A model generated the notes under the pieces. That model did not search any database. It was not told the DNA's origin and was given only the letters and a program-made list of their open reading frames with translations. Shown one piece after another: positions 43,128 through 51,912 of a stretch of 64,000 nt of DNA. Origin of the DNA: an uncultured Treponema sp. (GTDB lineage: Bacteria; Spirochaetota; Spirochaetia; Treponematales; Treponemataceae); NCBI GenBank assembly GCA_934667505.1, contig CAKULY010000006.1:23044-87043 (forward strand). The letters are read 5' to 3'. The translations under genes and the position numbers were made by a program. Numbering within the stretch: the first letter of the stretch is position 1; every line of letters starts with the position of its first letter.

Positions 43128-43156
43128 TTGGAAGTTTTGGCTTTTTTTGTTATAAT
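43128..43156 (+). promoter_or_regulatory. Strong promoter giving a predicted leaderless mRNA
   Basis: TTGGAA (43128-43133), exactly 17 bases, then TATAAT (43151-43156). The ATG at 43164 begins eight bases after the -10, where transcription should start. No ribosome-binding site is present. Confidence 0.75.
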
Positions 43157-43163
43157 AAATTTC

Positions 43164-44738
43164 ATGATGTCAAAAAAAGAAAAAAAGCTTGCTCTTGTAA
43201 CTTTGCTTACAGTTATTGTAGTTCTTTTAGGTGTATTCGCCATTCGCTTTATTTTTTTTCACAATGAGTATGGCAACATCCGCCCTGTGGTTGTAAATCC
43301 CACGTCAGAAGAAAATTCTTCAGAAGAAAGCACTTTGCAAGCGCAAACAAACGATACAGACATTCACACTTCTTTTATTCCGCTGTTGCCCACAGAAACA
43401 CTTATGGACACTCTTACAATTGATTTTGATGGAGACACTCTTGATGATCAGATAATTGCAATCAGAAAGGCGAACTCTCCAAATCTTTTTCTTATTGTAG
43501 GACTTTACAATCCAAATACCAATTCTTATGAGCGAAGTGCGGAAATTTCTACAGAAATATCAAAGATAAGGACTTTTTCCTACACAGGAATAGACATGAT
43601 AGGGGATCACCGCATGGCTCTTGTTTATCAAGGTGTGAAATCAAATGGCGATTCCGTAATGCAAATCTTTATCTGCACAAAAAAAAGAGGATTTGTAGAA
43701 GTTCAAAATATAGGTAATTTTTCTTCTGATGGAACAATTTTTATACAGCAATCAGAGCGTTCCGATGCTTATGAATTAAGTCAGGCTAAGGGAAAAAGCC
43801 ACATTGTTTGGGTATACAGTTCGGATAAAGATGATGACAGAAATTCTTCAACAGCTGGAGTCAGCCAGGTTCAGACTGAATACCGCTGGAATGAAGAGCA
43901 GCAAAAATTTGTTCAAGCGCGCACGTTTCGTATTACAGGAAGCCGGGCGGCTGCAAAGGAGCTTGCGCGAATTCAAAACGGTACAGTTGAAACCTTCGCC
44001 AAATTTTTAAACGGTTTATGGTATAAAACTTCTGCCGCAGCTTCGCCAAGCTACATTTACTTTAATTATGACTCAAAAGAAGTTATCTTCCTTTCTGATG
44101 ATACAGAAGGCGTTTTTACTTGGGAAGACTCAAGCCTTCGCCGCAGTGGAATTTACCTTACAACTGTAAATTCAATAATTTCTAGCATGAAGCGCCGTTT
44201 TGACATCATGCTTACAGGCGTAAATGAAGTGTACGTCCACGTTCATGACGATATTGGCCTTGTAATAAAGGAAAGCAATCAATGGGACGGAACTTATAAA
44301 AAAATTTCATTTCAATCAACTTTTGGTGAAGAAAACAAAACTTCATTAGATTCAGAATATCTTTCCGCGCTAAAAAAATCTGTCTGGGTTGATGACGATG
44401 GAAAAAAATATGTTTTTGGAGAAAATGAATTTTCACTTAACGATGGCTCTGAAGAAATAAAAGGTCTTTTTGTAACAGATTCTGTAGGTTCTTTTCCTGT
44501 AATTCAGATAAGAAGCCCCTATGAACAATCTTTAAATCAGTCTTATTCTATGAGATTTGAAACTAGAGAAGAAATTGTACCTGCAAAAACAAGGCGAGGA
44601 AAGCCCACTGTAAAAACAATAGTGAACAAAGACGTTATTATTTTTACGCCGGTAGCGCTTTCTCCGACAACTTGCTATGCCATTGACGCGAAAAGACTTA
44701 CTTTGAAAAAATACATTGACAATAAATCTTCAAATTAA
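43164..44738 (+). CDS. Hypothetical membrane-anchored protein upstream of alaS
   Basis: About 524 residues. A short basic start (MMSKKEKK) and one hydrophobic helix (about 10-32) anchor an exported domain. It contains DFDGDTLDDQIIAIRKA, a DxDGDxxDD pattern as in FG-GAP or calcium-binding repeats, then a long beta-rich region with no family I recognise. C-terminal Lys-rich stretch. Two consecutive ATGs (43164, 43167) are possible starts; the promoter places transcription at the first. It precedes alaS by 14 bases and is probably co-transcribed. A surface or periplasmic role is inferred only. Confidence 0.8.
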   Translation: MMSKKEKKLALVTLLTVIVVLLGVFAIRFIFFHNEYGNIRPVVVNPTSEENSSEESTLQAQTNDTDIHTSFIPLLPTETLMDTLTIDFDGDTLDDQIIAIRKANSPNLFLIVGLYNPNTNSYERSAEISTEISKIRTFSYTGIDMIGDHRMALVYQGVKSNGDSVMQIFICTKKRGFVEVQNIGNFSSDGTIFIQQSERSDAYELSQAKGKSHIVWVYSSDKDDDRNSSTAGVSQVQTEYRWNEEQQKFVQARTFRITGSRAAAKELARIQNGTVETFAKFLNGLWYKTSAAASPSYIYFNYDSKEVIFLSDDTEGVFTWEDSSLRRSGIYLTTVNSIISSMKRRFDIMLTGVNEVYVHVHDDIGLVIKESNQWDGTYKKISFQSTFGEENKTSLDSEYLSALKKSVWVDDDGKKYVFGENEFSLNDGSEEIKGLFVTDSVGSFPVIQIRSPYEQSLNQSYSMRFETREEIVPAKTRRGKPTVKTIVNKDVIIFTPVALSPTTCYAIDAKRLTLKKYIDNKSSN

Positions 44739-44752
44739 TAGGATTATAGATT

Positions 44753-46576
44753 ATGACTGCAAACGAATTACGCTCAAAATACATTGAGTTCTTTAAGAGT
44801 AAAAATCATGTTGAAATTTCTGGACAGTCTTTGATTCCAGAAAATGACCCGTCAGTTTTGTTTACAACTGCCGGAATGCATCCGCTTGTTCCGTATCTTT
44901 TGGGAGAAAAACATCCTTCAGGAACACGCCTTACAGATTATCAGAAATGCATCCGCACAGGTGATATTGATGAAGTCGGCGACCCAAGCCATCTTACTTG
45001 CTTTGAAATGCTTGGAAACTGGTCTTTGGGCGATTATTTCAAGAAGGAATCTATCGGATTTTCCTACGAATTTCTTACAAGCCCAGAATGGCTCGGCCTT
45101 GATCCACGAAAAATTTCTGTGACAGTTTTTGCCGGTGATGACAATGCTCCCCGCGATGAAGAAGCTGCAACTTACTGGAAAGAAAACGGAATGCCGGAAG
45201 ACAAAATCGCATATCTTCCTGCAAGCGACAACTGGTGGGCAGCAGGTCCTACCGGTCCATGCGGTCCTGATACAGAAATCTTCTACTGGGTTGGTGAAGG
45301 ACTTCCACCGGCTGGTTCAAACAAAGGAACTGACAGCGAAAACTGGATGGAAATCTGGAACAATGTTTTTATGCAGTACAACCGCGTTGATGAAAAAACT
45401 CTTGTGCCGCTTCCAAAGAAAAACGTTGACACAGGAATGGGCCTTGAGCGCACAAACTGCATCTTGCAGGGAAAAACTTCGGTTTATCTTACAGAGGTAT
45501 TTCAGCCAATCATTGAAAAAGTTGAAGAACTTTCTTCCTATAAATATGGTACAGACGCAGAAAAAGACAAGAGCGTGCGAATTATTGCAGATCATAGCCG
45601 CGCTTCTGTTTTTATTCTTGGTGACCAGAAAGGCGTTTCTCCTTCAAATGTCGGAGCAGGCTACGTTCTTCGCCGCTTGATTCGCCGCGCAGTCCGACAC
45701 GGAATGAAGCTTGGAATCGAAAAGGAATTCCTTGCGGAAGTTGCGGCTGTTGTTATTGAAAATTTCAAGAGCGCATATCCGGAACTTGAGCAGAACAAGG
45801 AAAAGGTTTTCCGCGAGCTTACTGCCGAGGAAGCAAAATTCCGCACAACACTGAAAAAAGGCGAGGCTGAATTCCAGAAACTCCTTTCAAATCTTATGAA
45901 AAACCCTAAAAAGATTATCTCTGGAAAAGTCGCATACAATCTTTATGAAACTTACGGCTATCCGCTTGAACTTACTCAGGAACTTGGCGCGGAAAATGGC
46001 TTTACAGTTGATATTGAGGGATTTATGGCTGCGGAAAAAAAGCATCAGGAAGCCTCAAAATCCCTTGACGCAGGAAAGGCGAAGGGCGGACTAGCAGAAC
46101 AGTCTGACATCACAACAAAATATCACACAGCGACACACTTGCTTCAGCAGGCTTTGGTTGACGTTCTTGGCGATGAAGTTTCGCAGAAAGGTTCAAATAT
46201 AAACAATGAGCGAATGCGCTTTGACTTTACTTTCGGTCGCCCGATGACAAAAGAGGAAGTCCAGAAAGTCGAGGACATTGTTAATGAAAAAATCAACGAG
46301 GATTTGCCTGTAACAATGGAAGTTATGCCGCTTGACCAGGCAAAGGCAGAAGGCGCACGGGCTTTGTTCGTTAATAAATACGGCGAGCAGGTAAAAGTGT
46401 ACACAATCGGCCGCGACCCGAAGAAAGACTGGTATTCAAAGGAAGTTTGTGGCGGACCGCACGTTCAGCACACGGCTCAGATTGGAAAATTCAAGATTGA
46501 AAAGGAACAGTCTTCTTCTGCCGGCGTTAGAAGAATCAGGGCTACAATAAGCGGCGGACTTCCGCTGGACAAATAG
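44753..46576 (+). CDS. alaS: Alanyl-tRNA synthetase, short form
   Basis: A 607-residue class II synthetase, much shorter than the ~875-residue E. coli enzyme. The catalytic core starts SKYIEFFKSKNHVEISGQS and includes motif 2 around TGDIDEVGDPSHLTCFEMLG. The editing domain is intact (TATHLLQQAL and VCGGPHVQH, zinc-type residues). The C-terminal coiled-coil and C-Ala domain are absent: the chain ends soon after the editing domain (SSSAGVRRIRA). The short form seems to be usual in Treponema. GC content and synonymous codons appear a little higher than in neighbours. AGGATTATAGATT precedes the ATG. Confidence 0.95.
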   Translation: MTANELRSKYIEFFKSKNHVEISGQSLIPENDPSVLFTTAGMHPLVPYLLGEKHPSGTRLTDYQKCIRTGDIDEVGDPSHLTCFEMLGNWSLGDYFKKESIGFSYEFLTSPEWLGLDPRKISVTVFAGDDNAPRDEEAATYWKENGMPEDKIAYLPASDNWWAAGPTGPCGPDTEIFYWVGEGLPPAGSNKGTDSENWMEIWNNVFMQYNRVDEKTLVPLPKKNVDTGMGLERTNCILQGKTSVYLTEVFQPIIEKVEELSSYKYGTDAEKDKSVRIIADHSRASVFILGDQKGVSPSNVGAGYVLRRLIRRAVRHGMKLGIEKEFLAEVAAVVIENFKSAYPELEQNKEKVFRELTAEEAKFRTTLKKGEAEFQKLLSNLMKNPKKIISGKVAYNLYETYGYPLELTQELGAENGFTVDIEGFMAAEKKHQEASKSLDAGKAKGGLAEQSDITTKYHTATHLLQQALVDVLGDEVSQKGSNINNERMRFDFTFGRPMTKEEVQKVEDIVNEKINEDLPVTMEVMPLDQAKAEGARALFVNKYGEQVKVYTIGRDPKKDWYSKEVCGGPHVQHTAQIGKFKIEKEQSSSAGVRRIRATISGGLPLDK

Positions 46577-46681
46577 TCATAATAAGAGTATTAAAAAAAA
46601 CATAAAAATTTGTAACTATTTTTGCATTTTATAGGTTTTATAGTGTAAAATAGTAGAAAATAAAAGAAAAGGATTTTATAT

Positions 46682-47761
46682 ATGAAACGTTTTGTAACAG
46701 GTCTTTTTGCATTTCTTATGACAGCAGCTTTGTTTGCTCAGTCAGATTTACAGGTTCTTGCCATTGTAAAATTAAACAAAGCGGAATCTATTACTGTAAA
46801 ACAGTTGAAATCAAAAGTTGGTATGTACGAAAAGCAAAGAGGGGCAGCTCTTACAGTTGATGATAGGGAAAAGGTGCTTGATTCTATAATTCAAGAAAAA
46901 CTTATTTTGCAAGCTGCGGCAAAGGCTGGCATTTCTCTTCCAGATAGCGCGGTTGATCAGCTTTTCTTGGAGCAGGTTAGTCAGCAATTGGCAGGAAGGT
47001 TGCTTTCTCAGTCTGAGTTGGAAACTCTTGTAAAACAGCAGACAGGTCTTACTTTAGATGAATTCCTTCGTCAGCAAATTGGAATGTCCGCAGATGAATA
47101 TAAACTCTATTTAAAGAACCAGACAATCGCAAGGCAATATGTTATTACTCAAAGACAATCTGAGTTAAAAGATGCCGTTCCAACTGATGAAGAAATTAGA
47201 GCTTTTTATGAGCTCAACAAGATGTCTTTTGTGTGGACAGATATGTTCAAGATGTTCTTGGTTGTATTTCCTAAGGGAAACAATGCAGAGGCGGCACGAA
47301 CTTTGGCAGATTCTTACTATAACAAGTTAAAATCAAAAAAACTTACTACGAACCAGATTACTGTTGAATCAAAAAAAGAAAATTCTGGATTTCAGGCTGG
47401 CGAAGTGATTATTAATAAAACTCAAGTCAGTGCTCAGCAGCTGGGAATGACTTACGAAGACCTTCTTACTCTTTTTAATAAGGATGTTGGCTATGTTTCT
47501 TCTTTGGAAGAACAAGAAACTCATTTTCAGTTTTATACAATTGTAAAAAAATATGAAGCAAAAATGCTTGGCTTAAGCGATATTGTTCAGCCAGACAACA
47601 CATATACAGTTTACGATTATATTAGACAAAATCTGTCCCAGCAAAAACAAGTTGAGTATCTTGCAAATGCAGTTCAGGAAATTGCAGAAAATCTTGATAC
47701 AGATGCTAACGTTGAAAGAAAAAAGACTGGCGATGCATTGAAAAAACTTCTTAGCTGGTAA
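46682..47761 (+). CDS. SurA/PrsA-like periplasmic chaperone
   Basis: A 359-residue exported protein: signal peptide MKRFVTGLFAFLMTAALFAQ, then a SurA-N-type helical domain (VKQLKSKVGMYEKQRGAALT, VLDSIIQEKLILQAAAKAGI) and a parvulin-like second half. The parvulin active-site signature is not convincing, so it may be a chaperone without isomerase activity. It resembles the treponemal TpN39b-type protein by layout and by position after alaS (recollection, not checked). Possibly involved in outer-membrane protein biogenesis. AGGA precedes the ATG; nusB follows 19 bases later. Confidence 0.82.
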   Translation: MKRFVTGLFAFLMTAALFAQSDLQVLAIVKLNKAESITVKQLKSKVGMYEKQRGAALTVDDREKVLDSIIQEKLILQAAAKAGISLPDSAVDQLFLEQVSQQLAGRLLSQSELETLVKQQTGLTLDEFLRQQIGMSADEYKLYLKNQTIARQYVITQRQSELKDAVPTDEEIRAFYELNKMSFVWTDMFKMFLVVFPKGNNAEAARTLADSYYNKLKSKKLTTNQITVESKKENSGFQAGEVIINKTQVSAQQLGMTYEDLLTLFNKDVGYVSSLEEQETHFQFYTIVKKYEAKMLGLSDIVQPDNTYTVYDYIRQNLSQQKQVEYLANAVQEIAENLDTDANVERKKTGDALKKLLSW

Positions 47762-47780
47762 TTTTACATAGGATTTTAAA

Positions 47781-48296
47781 ATGTCACGACGAATTGGACG
47801 TATTCTTGCATTCCAAGCATTGTACTCTTGGAATGTAGGCGGTGTTGATGTTGATGATTTGCTCAATTTTTCATGGCTAGAAAGGGATAGTTCAGAATTT
47901 CAAGAGGAAGATTCAAAAAATGATTCTGAAGAAATCAACTTTTCTTTGCTAGATAAGCAATTAAAGCAATTTTCTGCTCTTCCTTCAGAGAAAAAAGATG
48001 AAATATTTGCTTTTGCAGGTTTTCTTGTAAAAGGAACAATTGAAAATATAAATCAAATTGATGAAATAATAAAAAAACATCTGTCTGAAAAGTGGAGCAT
48101 CGACAGAATTAACAAGGTTGCTTTATCTGTCATGAGAATGAGTATTTATTCTTTGCTTTATCAAAAAGATATTCCTCCTTCGATTGTAATTGACGAAGCT
48201 GTTGAAATTGTAAAAGACTATGGCGAAGATGACGCCCATAAGTTTACAAATGCTGTGCTTGATAATGTAAGTAAAGATATTGCAGCAAATGCTTAG
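47781..48296 (+). CDS. nusB: Transcription antitermination factor NusB
   Basis: A 171-residue all-helical RNA-binding protein of the rRNA antitermination complex. Start SRRIGRILAFQALYSWNVGG and the C-terminal IPPSIVIDEAVEIVKDYGEDDAHKFTNAVLDNV are typical. An acidic insertion (about 35-55) is larger than in E. coli. It follows the SurA-like gene and precedes a TPR lipoprotein on the same strand. Confidence 0.95.
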   Translation: MSRRIGRILAFQALYSWNVGGVDVDDLLNFSWLERDSSEFQEEDSKNDSEEINFSLLDKQLKQFSALPSEKKDEIFAFAGFLVKGTIENINQIDEIIKKHLSEKWSIDRINKVALSVMRMSIYSLLYQKDIPPSIVIDEAVEIVKDYGEDDAHKFTNAVLDNVSKDIAANA

Positions 48297-48330
48297 TTTC
48301 TGCTCTTTTATGGGATATGGAAGTATTTTC

Positions 48331-50217
48331 ATGAAGAAAATGTGCAAGTTAAAAATAACAGCAAATCTCTTATTGTTGTTTTTTTGCTTGCCGTTTTTTT
48401 TTAGTTCTTGTTCAAAAGAAGTAAAAAAAGATTCTTTTACAAGTGCGCTGAATCAAATTGATTCTCTTATAAATCAAAAGCAGTATAAAGATGCAGAAAT
48501 CTTGCTAGATAAAATAACTGCTGATGCATATAGTTCTTGGGCAAAAATCGGCATTTTTAGAAGATTTTGTTTAATTGAAAAAAAGACAAAGGCTGAAAAA
48601 ATAATAGCTGAAGGGCTTAAAAAAAATCCTGAAAATCTAGAAATGCTGGCTGTTTATTCAAACTTTTTACTAGATGATGGCAGACTTGATTTGGCTTTGC
48701 ATTTTTCCGAAAAATTGCAAAATACGAAGTATGGCTCAATATATTCGGAAGCGGTAATTCGCAATACAATTGAAAAATCAAATAAAAATGATTTAAAGCA
48801 TATCTTTAAAGAAGAAAAATATTTTCAAGTTTATTACGATGCCTATATTGGCACTCAAAATACAGCTTGGCTAAAAAATGCAGCTCTGCTTTATTTGGCA
48901 AAAGGTGCTTACAACAGCGCGGCGAATATTGCCCCTGTAGAACTTTTTAAAATAGATGATGCCTATTTCTGGGCTTTAGTTATGTTTGATGCGGCTAGAT
49001 ATGGAGATTGTATAAATTATAGCAACGCCGCAGGGCAAATGTTGCATGAAAATTTTCCTTTGCAAAACAAAAAAAATCTTACAGATTCTGAGATTATAGC
49101 AATTGAATCTGATGCTTATACACTTCTTTCCGATTCTGAAAATGCAGAACAAGTTAGACGAAAATATCTTGATTCTATAAAAGGCGACATAAATTCTTCT
49201 GAAAAATGGAAGCTTTCTGAAATTGAAAAAGAGTCAGCCTTTGTTCCTATTATTTTTTCAAACAGTGCAAAGTGGTCTTATGATAATCAAGATGATTTTA
49301 GGACAGCAAATTTGCTGACTTTTTGCGTAGACACTTGGCCGGATTACGTTCAAGGTCTTATTTCTTATGCGCAGTTTGCTTATAATTCTTCTAAAAATAG
49401 AAATGAAGATTTTGCGCAAAGGCAACTTCGCGACAATGGGCTTGCAACTCTTGAAATGGAAAAATACGATAATCGTGCTCGCATTCCTGTAAGCGATGCT
49501 CTTTATAGAATAAAAAAGAGTCTCGAAAGAACAAATAATCCTGCTTTATATGTTTTGGACATTGATTTATCGCAAAAACTTTCACCTTCTACGAACAAGA
49601 TTCAACAGGCTGCTTTAGTGTGGAAGCTTCTTGAAGAAAATGCAGAACAAAAATCAGTTTATCCAGATATAATTCTCGATTATGCGCTTAACTTTTTTCT
49701 GCAAGAAAAAATGCATGACGAAGCGTTCCGAGTTTTTTCAAATCATGTGAGCAGCAAATATCTTATTCCATTAGGCGACGATTTTTGGACGTATATTGTA
49801 AAAGAAATAAAATCATTTTCGCAGATAGAAGTTGAGTATTCTGCTTTTTTTGCCGCTTATTTTAAACTTTCGGATACTGCTCTTAGGTTTTATGAATATG
49901 CCGTTTATGAATTCGGAACAGAACCTGACGATAAAGTTATATCGCCATTAGCAACAAATTCCTCTTGTGTAAATCTTGCAATGATTTTGAATTCTTTAGG
50001 TTATAAAAAAGAAAGCCTTGAACTATATGGAAAAATCGCAGGAAGGTGTACGGAACGCAGCGTAAAATCCTTGGTTATGTACAGAATGGCTCTTATCCAA
50101 TCCGGTTATAACGATTTAGCAAGTGCGAAACGCAGCTGTGAATATGCTGTTTCTTTGGATAACGAAAATATTGATGCAAAAAATTTGCTTTTTAAAATAC
50201 AATCAATCATAAAATAA
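48331..50217 (+). CDS. TPR-type lipoprotein
   Basis: About 628 residues. The lipoprotein signal (MKKMCKLKITANLLLLFF, then FFSSC, Cys27) is followed by long helical repeats with TPR spacing, for example YKDAEILLDKITADAYSSWA, LEMLAVYSNFLLDDGRLDLA and, near the end, SLELYGKIAGRCTERSVKSL. It is probably an envelope scaffold or chaperone. ATG 48331 follows GGAAG; the apparent frame opening at 48280 is a TTG without support. Last gene of the plus-strand group from 43164; hairpins follow at 50229-50382. Confidence 0.78.
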   Translation: MKKMCKLKITANLLLLFFCLPFFFSSCSKEVKKDSFTSALNQIDSLINQKQYKDAEILLDKITADAYSSWAKIGIFRRFCLIEKKTKAEKIIAEGLKKNPENLEMLAVYSNFLLDDGRLDLALHFSEKLQNTKYGSIYSEAVIRNTIEKSNKNDLKHIFKEEKYFQVYYDAYIGTQNTAWLKNAALLYLAKGAYNSAANIAPVELFKIDDAYFWALVMFDAARYGDCINYSNAAGQMLHENFPLQNKKNLTDSEIIAIESDAYTLLSDSENAEQVRRKYLDSIKGDINSSEKWKLSEIEKESAFVPIIFSNSAKWSYDNQDDFRTANLLTFCVDTWPDYVQGLISYAQFAYNSSKNRNEDFAQRQLRDNGLATLEMEKYDNRARIPVSDALYRIKKSLERTNNPALYVLDIDLSQKLSPSTNKIQQAALVWKLLEENAEQKSVYPDIILDYALNFFLQEKMHDEAFRVFSNHVSSKYLIPLGDDFWTYIVKEIKSFSQIEVEYSAFFAAYFKLSDTALRFYEYAVYEFGTEPDDKVISPLATNSSCVNLAMILNSLGYKKESLELYGKIAGRCTERSVKSLVMYRMALIQSGYNDLASAKRSCEYAVSLDNENIDAKNLLFKIQSIIK

Positions 50218-50228
50218 AAAGAAGGCAA

Positions 50229-50382
50229 GATAAAAACAACCGAAAATAGCGTCTGTTTTTATCTAATAGACCAAAATGAAATGCCCTTCTAAAACTAAAC
50301 TTGTTTGCTTAGCTTTAAAAGGGCATTTTATGCAAAATTTAAAACTGCTAAGACAAGGTTTTAATTGCAAGCGAACCTTGTC
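50229..50382. terminator. Three hairpins between convergent TPR-lipoprotein and groES genes
   Basis: Three perfect inverted repeats in a row: GATAAAAACA/TGTTTTTATC (50229-50263), AAATGCCCTT/AAGGGCATTT (50279-50328) and GACAAGGTT/AACCTTGTC (50352-50382). They lie between the two convergent genes and probably end both transcripts. Confidence 0.6.
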
Positions 50383-50390
50383 AAACCGAT

Positions 50391-50663
50391 TTATTCAATA
50401 ATAGCGATTATATCGCTCATTTTAAGGATAAGGTGGTCTACTCCGTCAAGCTTTACCTGTGTTCCAGAATATTTATCATACATAATTCTGTCGCCAACCT
50501 TTACAGTAATTTTATCATCTTCTGTGCCAGGTCCTACTTCTACTACTGTGGCAGTCTGTGTTTTTTCTTGCGCTGCGTCTGGAATATAAAGTCCGCTTGC
50601 AGTTTTTGTTTCTGCTTCGTCATTTTTTACAAGAATTCGATCTGCTAATGGTTTTATTTTCAT
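50391..50663 (-). CDS. groES: Co-chaperonin GroES
   Basis: A 90-residue Hsp10 lid for Gro[22 protein letters not shown] at the start, the mobile loop, [11 protein letters not shown], then [10 protein letters not shown] and [14 protein letters not shown]. It stands apart from groEL and diverges from the sigma-factor gene across 406 bases. GAGG before the ATG. The minus-strand upstream region has a half of a sigma-54 site (GTGGCA) but no -12 element at the right distance, so I do not claim RpoN control. Confidence 0.97.
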   Translation of the reverse strand: MKIKPLADRILVKNDEAETKTASGLYIPDAAQEKTQTATVVEVGPGTEDDKITVKVGDRIMYDKYSGTQVKLDGVDHLILKMSDIIAIIE

Positions 50664-50822
50664 TTTTTATACCTCTTATTATATTTGGCCTAAATGCCAC
50701 TTTTTAATACTTTTGAAGACTAAAAAATAACTATAGGCTTATTCAATATATTTAAATATAAGAAAAATTAACAGCTATCGTCAATAGAAAAAAAACAAAA
50801 AACATAAGCAACTCTTTTTTTT

Positions 50823-50877
50823 GGGTAAAAATAACCCTTTTTTTTGATGATATTTGTCTAGTGGGTAAAAATTACCC
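50823..50877. promoter_or_regulatory. Two palindromic upstream activator sites of the sigma-factor gene
   Basis: GGGTAAAAATAACCC (50823-50837) and GGGTAAAAATTACCC (50863-50877); the second is a perfect GGGTAA-AAA-TTACCC palindrome. Their centres lie 201 and 161 bases before the -12 element of the sigma-54 promoter, almost the same as in hsp20. They probably bind a sigma-54 activator. The rest of 50664-51015 is very A/T-rich and holds no gene. Confidence 0.72.
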
Positions 50878-51015
50878 ATCGTTTTTAAAGTTTTTTGCAA
50901 ATGAAAGGGACGTTTTTATTGATTGTAAATAAATATAATAAAGATGTCTGTATAATTTGTTGTAATATAAGAAATTATAATTATTTATCTATTTTTTTTA
51001 AATTATTTTTTAAAG

Positions 51016-51033
51016 TTGGCATGAATCTTGCTT
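51016..51033 (+). promoter_or_regulatory. Sigma-54 promoter of the group 2 sigma-factor gene
   Basis: TTGGCATGAATCTTGCTT: GG at 51018-51019 and GC at 51030-51031 are 12 bases apart, as required. It differs from the hsp20 promoter by one base in 18. Start of transcription is expected near 51042, just before GGAGG and the ATG at 51070. Confidence 0.88.
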
Positions 51034-51069
51034 AATATTTAGTGTAACAAACTTTTTGGAGGACTTACA

Positions 51070-51912
51070 ATGACAGAAGAAAAATCTTTACTTTCGACTT
51101 ACTTAAAGGAAATAAATAGCATTCCTTTGCTTTCAAGAGATGAAGAGACGAAACTTGCAATTAAGGCTGCTGCTGGAGATAAAATTGCAAAGAATAAAAT
51201 TGTTAATGCAAATCTTCGTTTTGTTGTTACAATCGCTAAAAAATATCAAAAAAGAGGTCTTGACCTTGAAGACCTGATTAGCGAAGGAAATATAGGCTTG
51301 CTTACAGCGATAGAAAAGTTTGATGTCAGTAAAGGTTATCATTTTATTTCTTATGCTGTTTGGTGGATTCGTCAGGCAATTATAAAAGCGATTAGCGAAA
51401 AAGGTCATGCTATAAGAATGCCATTAAATCGCATAAACGAGCTTAATCAAATTGAAAGTGCCCGAAGAGTTGTTTCTACAAATATGATGACAGAAGAGCA
51501 GGAATTAAAAGAAGTTGCTTCTATGTTAAAAATGGATGTCGCTCATGTTCGCGAAATGATAAATATTTCAAAAGATATGGTCAGCCTTGATGCAGAAGTT
51601 CGTGGAACTGAAAGCGGTGCTTCTTCCTTTGGAGATTTCATTGAAGATTCTACTGCTGAACGCCCTGAAGAAAAGGTAATGACAGAAGCTATGAAAGATG
51701 AAATAAACAATGTTATAGATACATTAAAACCTAACGAAGCTAAGGTTATAAGAATGCGCTACGGTCTTGATGGTCAAAAACCAATGTCATTAAAAGAAGT
51801 TGGCGATGTTTGTAATCTTACAAAAGAACGAATTAGGCAGATTGAAAAACACGCAATAGTAAGAATGCAGCATCCTACAAGAAGCCGTAGGCTTGAAGCT
51901 TTTACCGCATAA
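51070..51912 (+). CDS. Group 2 sigma-70 family RNA polymerase sigma factor (RpoS/RpoD-like)
   Basis: A 280-residue sigma factor without the long region 1.1. Region 1.2 (about 8-35), region 2 with [20 protein letters not shown] and [14 protein letters not shown] (-10 recognition, about 48-115), region 3 (about 125-190) and region 4 with [16 protein letters not shown] and [14 protein letters not shown] (-35 HTH). No RpoH box is seen. It would direct polymerase to a set of stationary or stress genes. It is preceded by a sigma-54 promoter with palindromic activator sites, diverges from groES, and its end overlaps recG by 11 bases on the other strand. GGAGG ribosome-binding site. Confidence 0.94.
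   Translation: MTEEKSLLSTYLKEINSIPLLSRDEETKLAIKAAAGDKIAKNKIVNANLRFVVTIAKKYQKRGLDLEDLISEGNIGLLTAIEKFDVSKGYHFISYAVWWIRQAIIKAISEKGHAIRMPLNRINELNQIESARRVVSTNMMTEEQELKEVASMLKMDVAHVREMINISKDMVSLDAEVRGTESGASSFGDFIEDSTAERPEEKVMTEAMKDEINNVIDTLKPNEAKVIRMRYGLDGQKPMSLKEVGDVCNLTKERIRQIEKHAIVRMQHPTRSRRLEAFTA

Noticed and set aside
50664..50720. Possible sigma-54 promoter for groES (minus strand GTGGCATTTAGGCC)
   Set aside because: The -24-like GG is present but there is no GC 12 bases downstream; the positions read AA.
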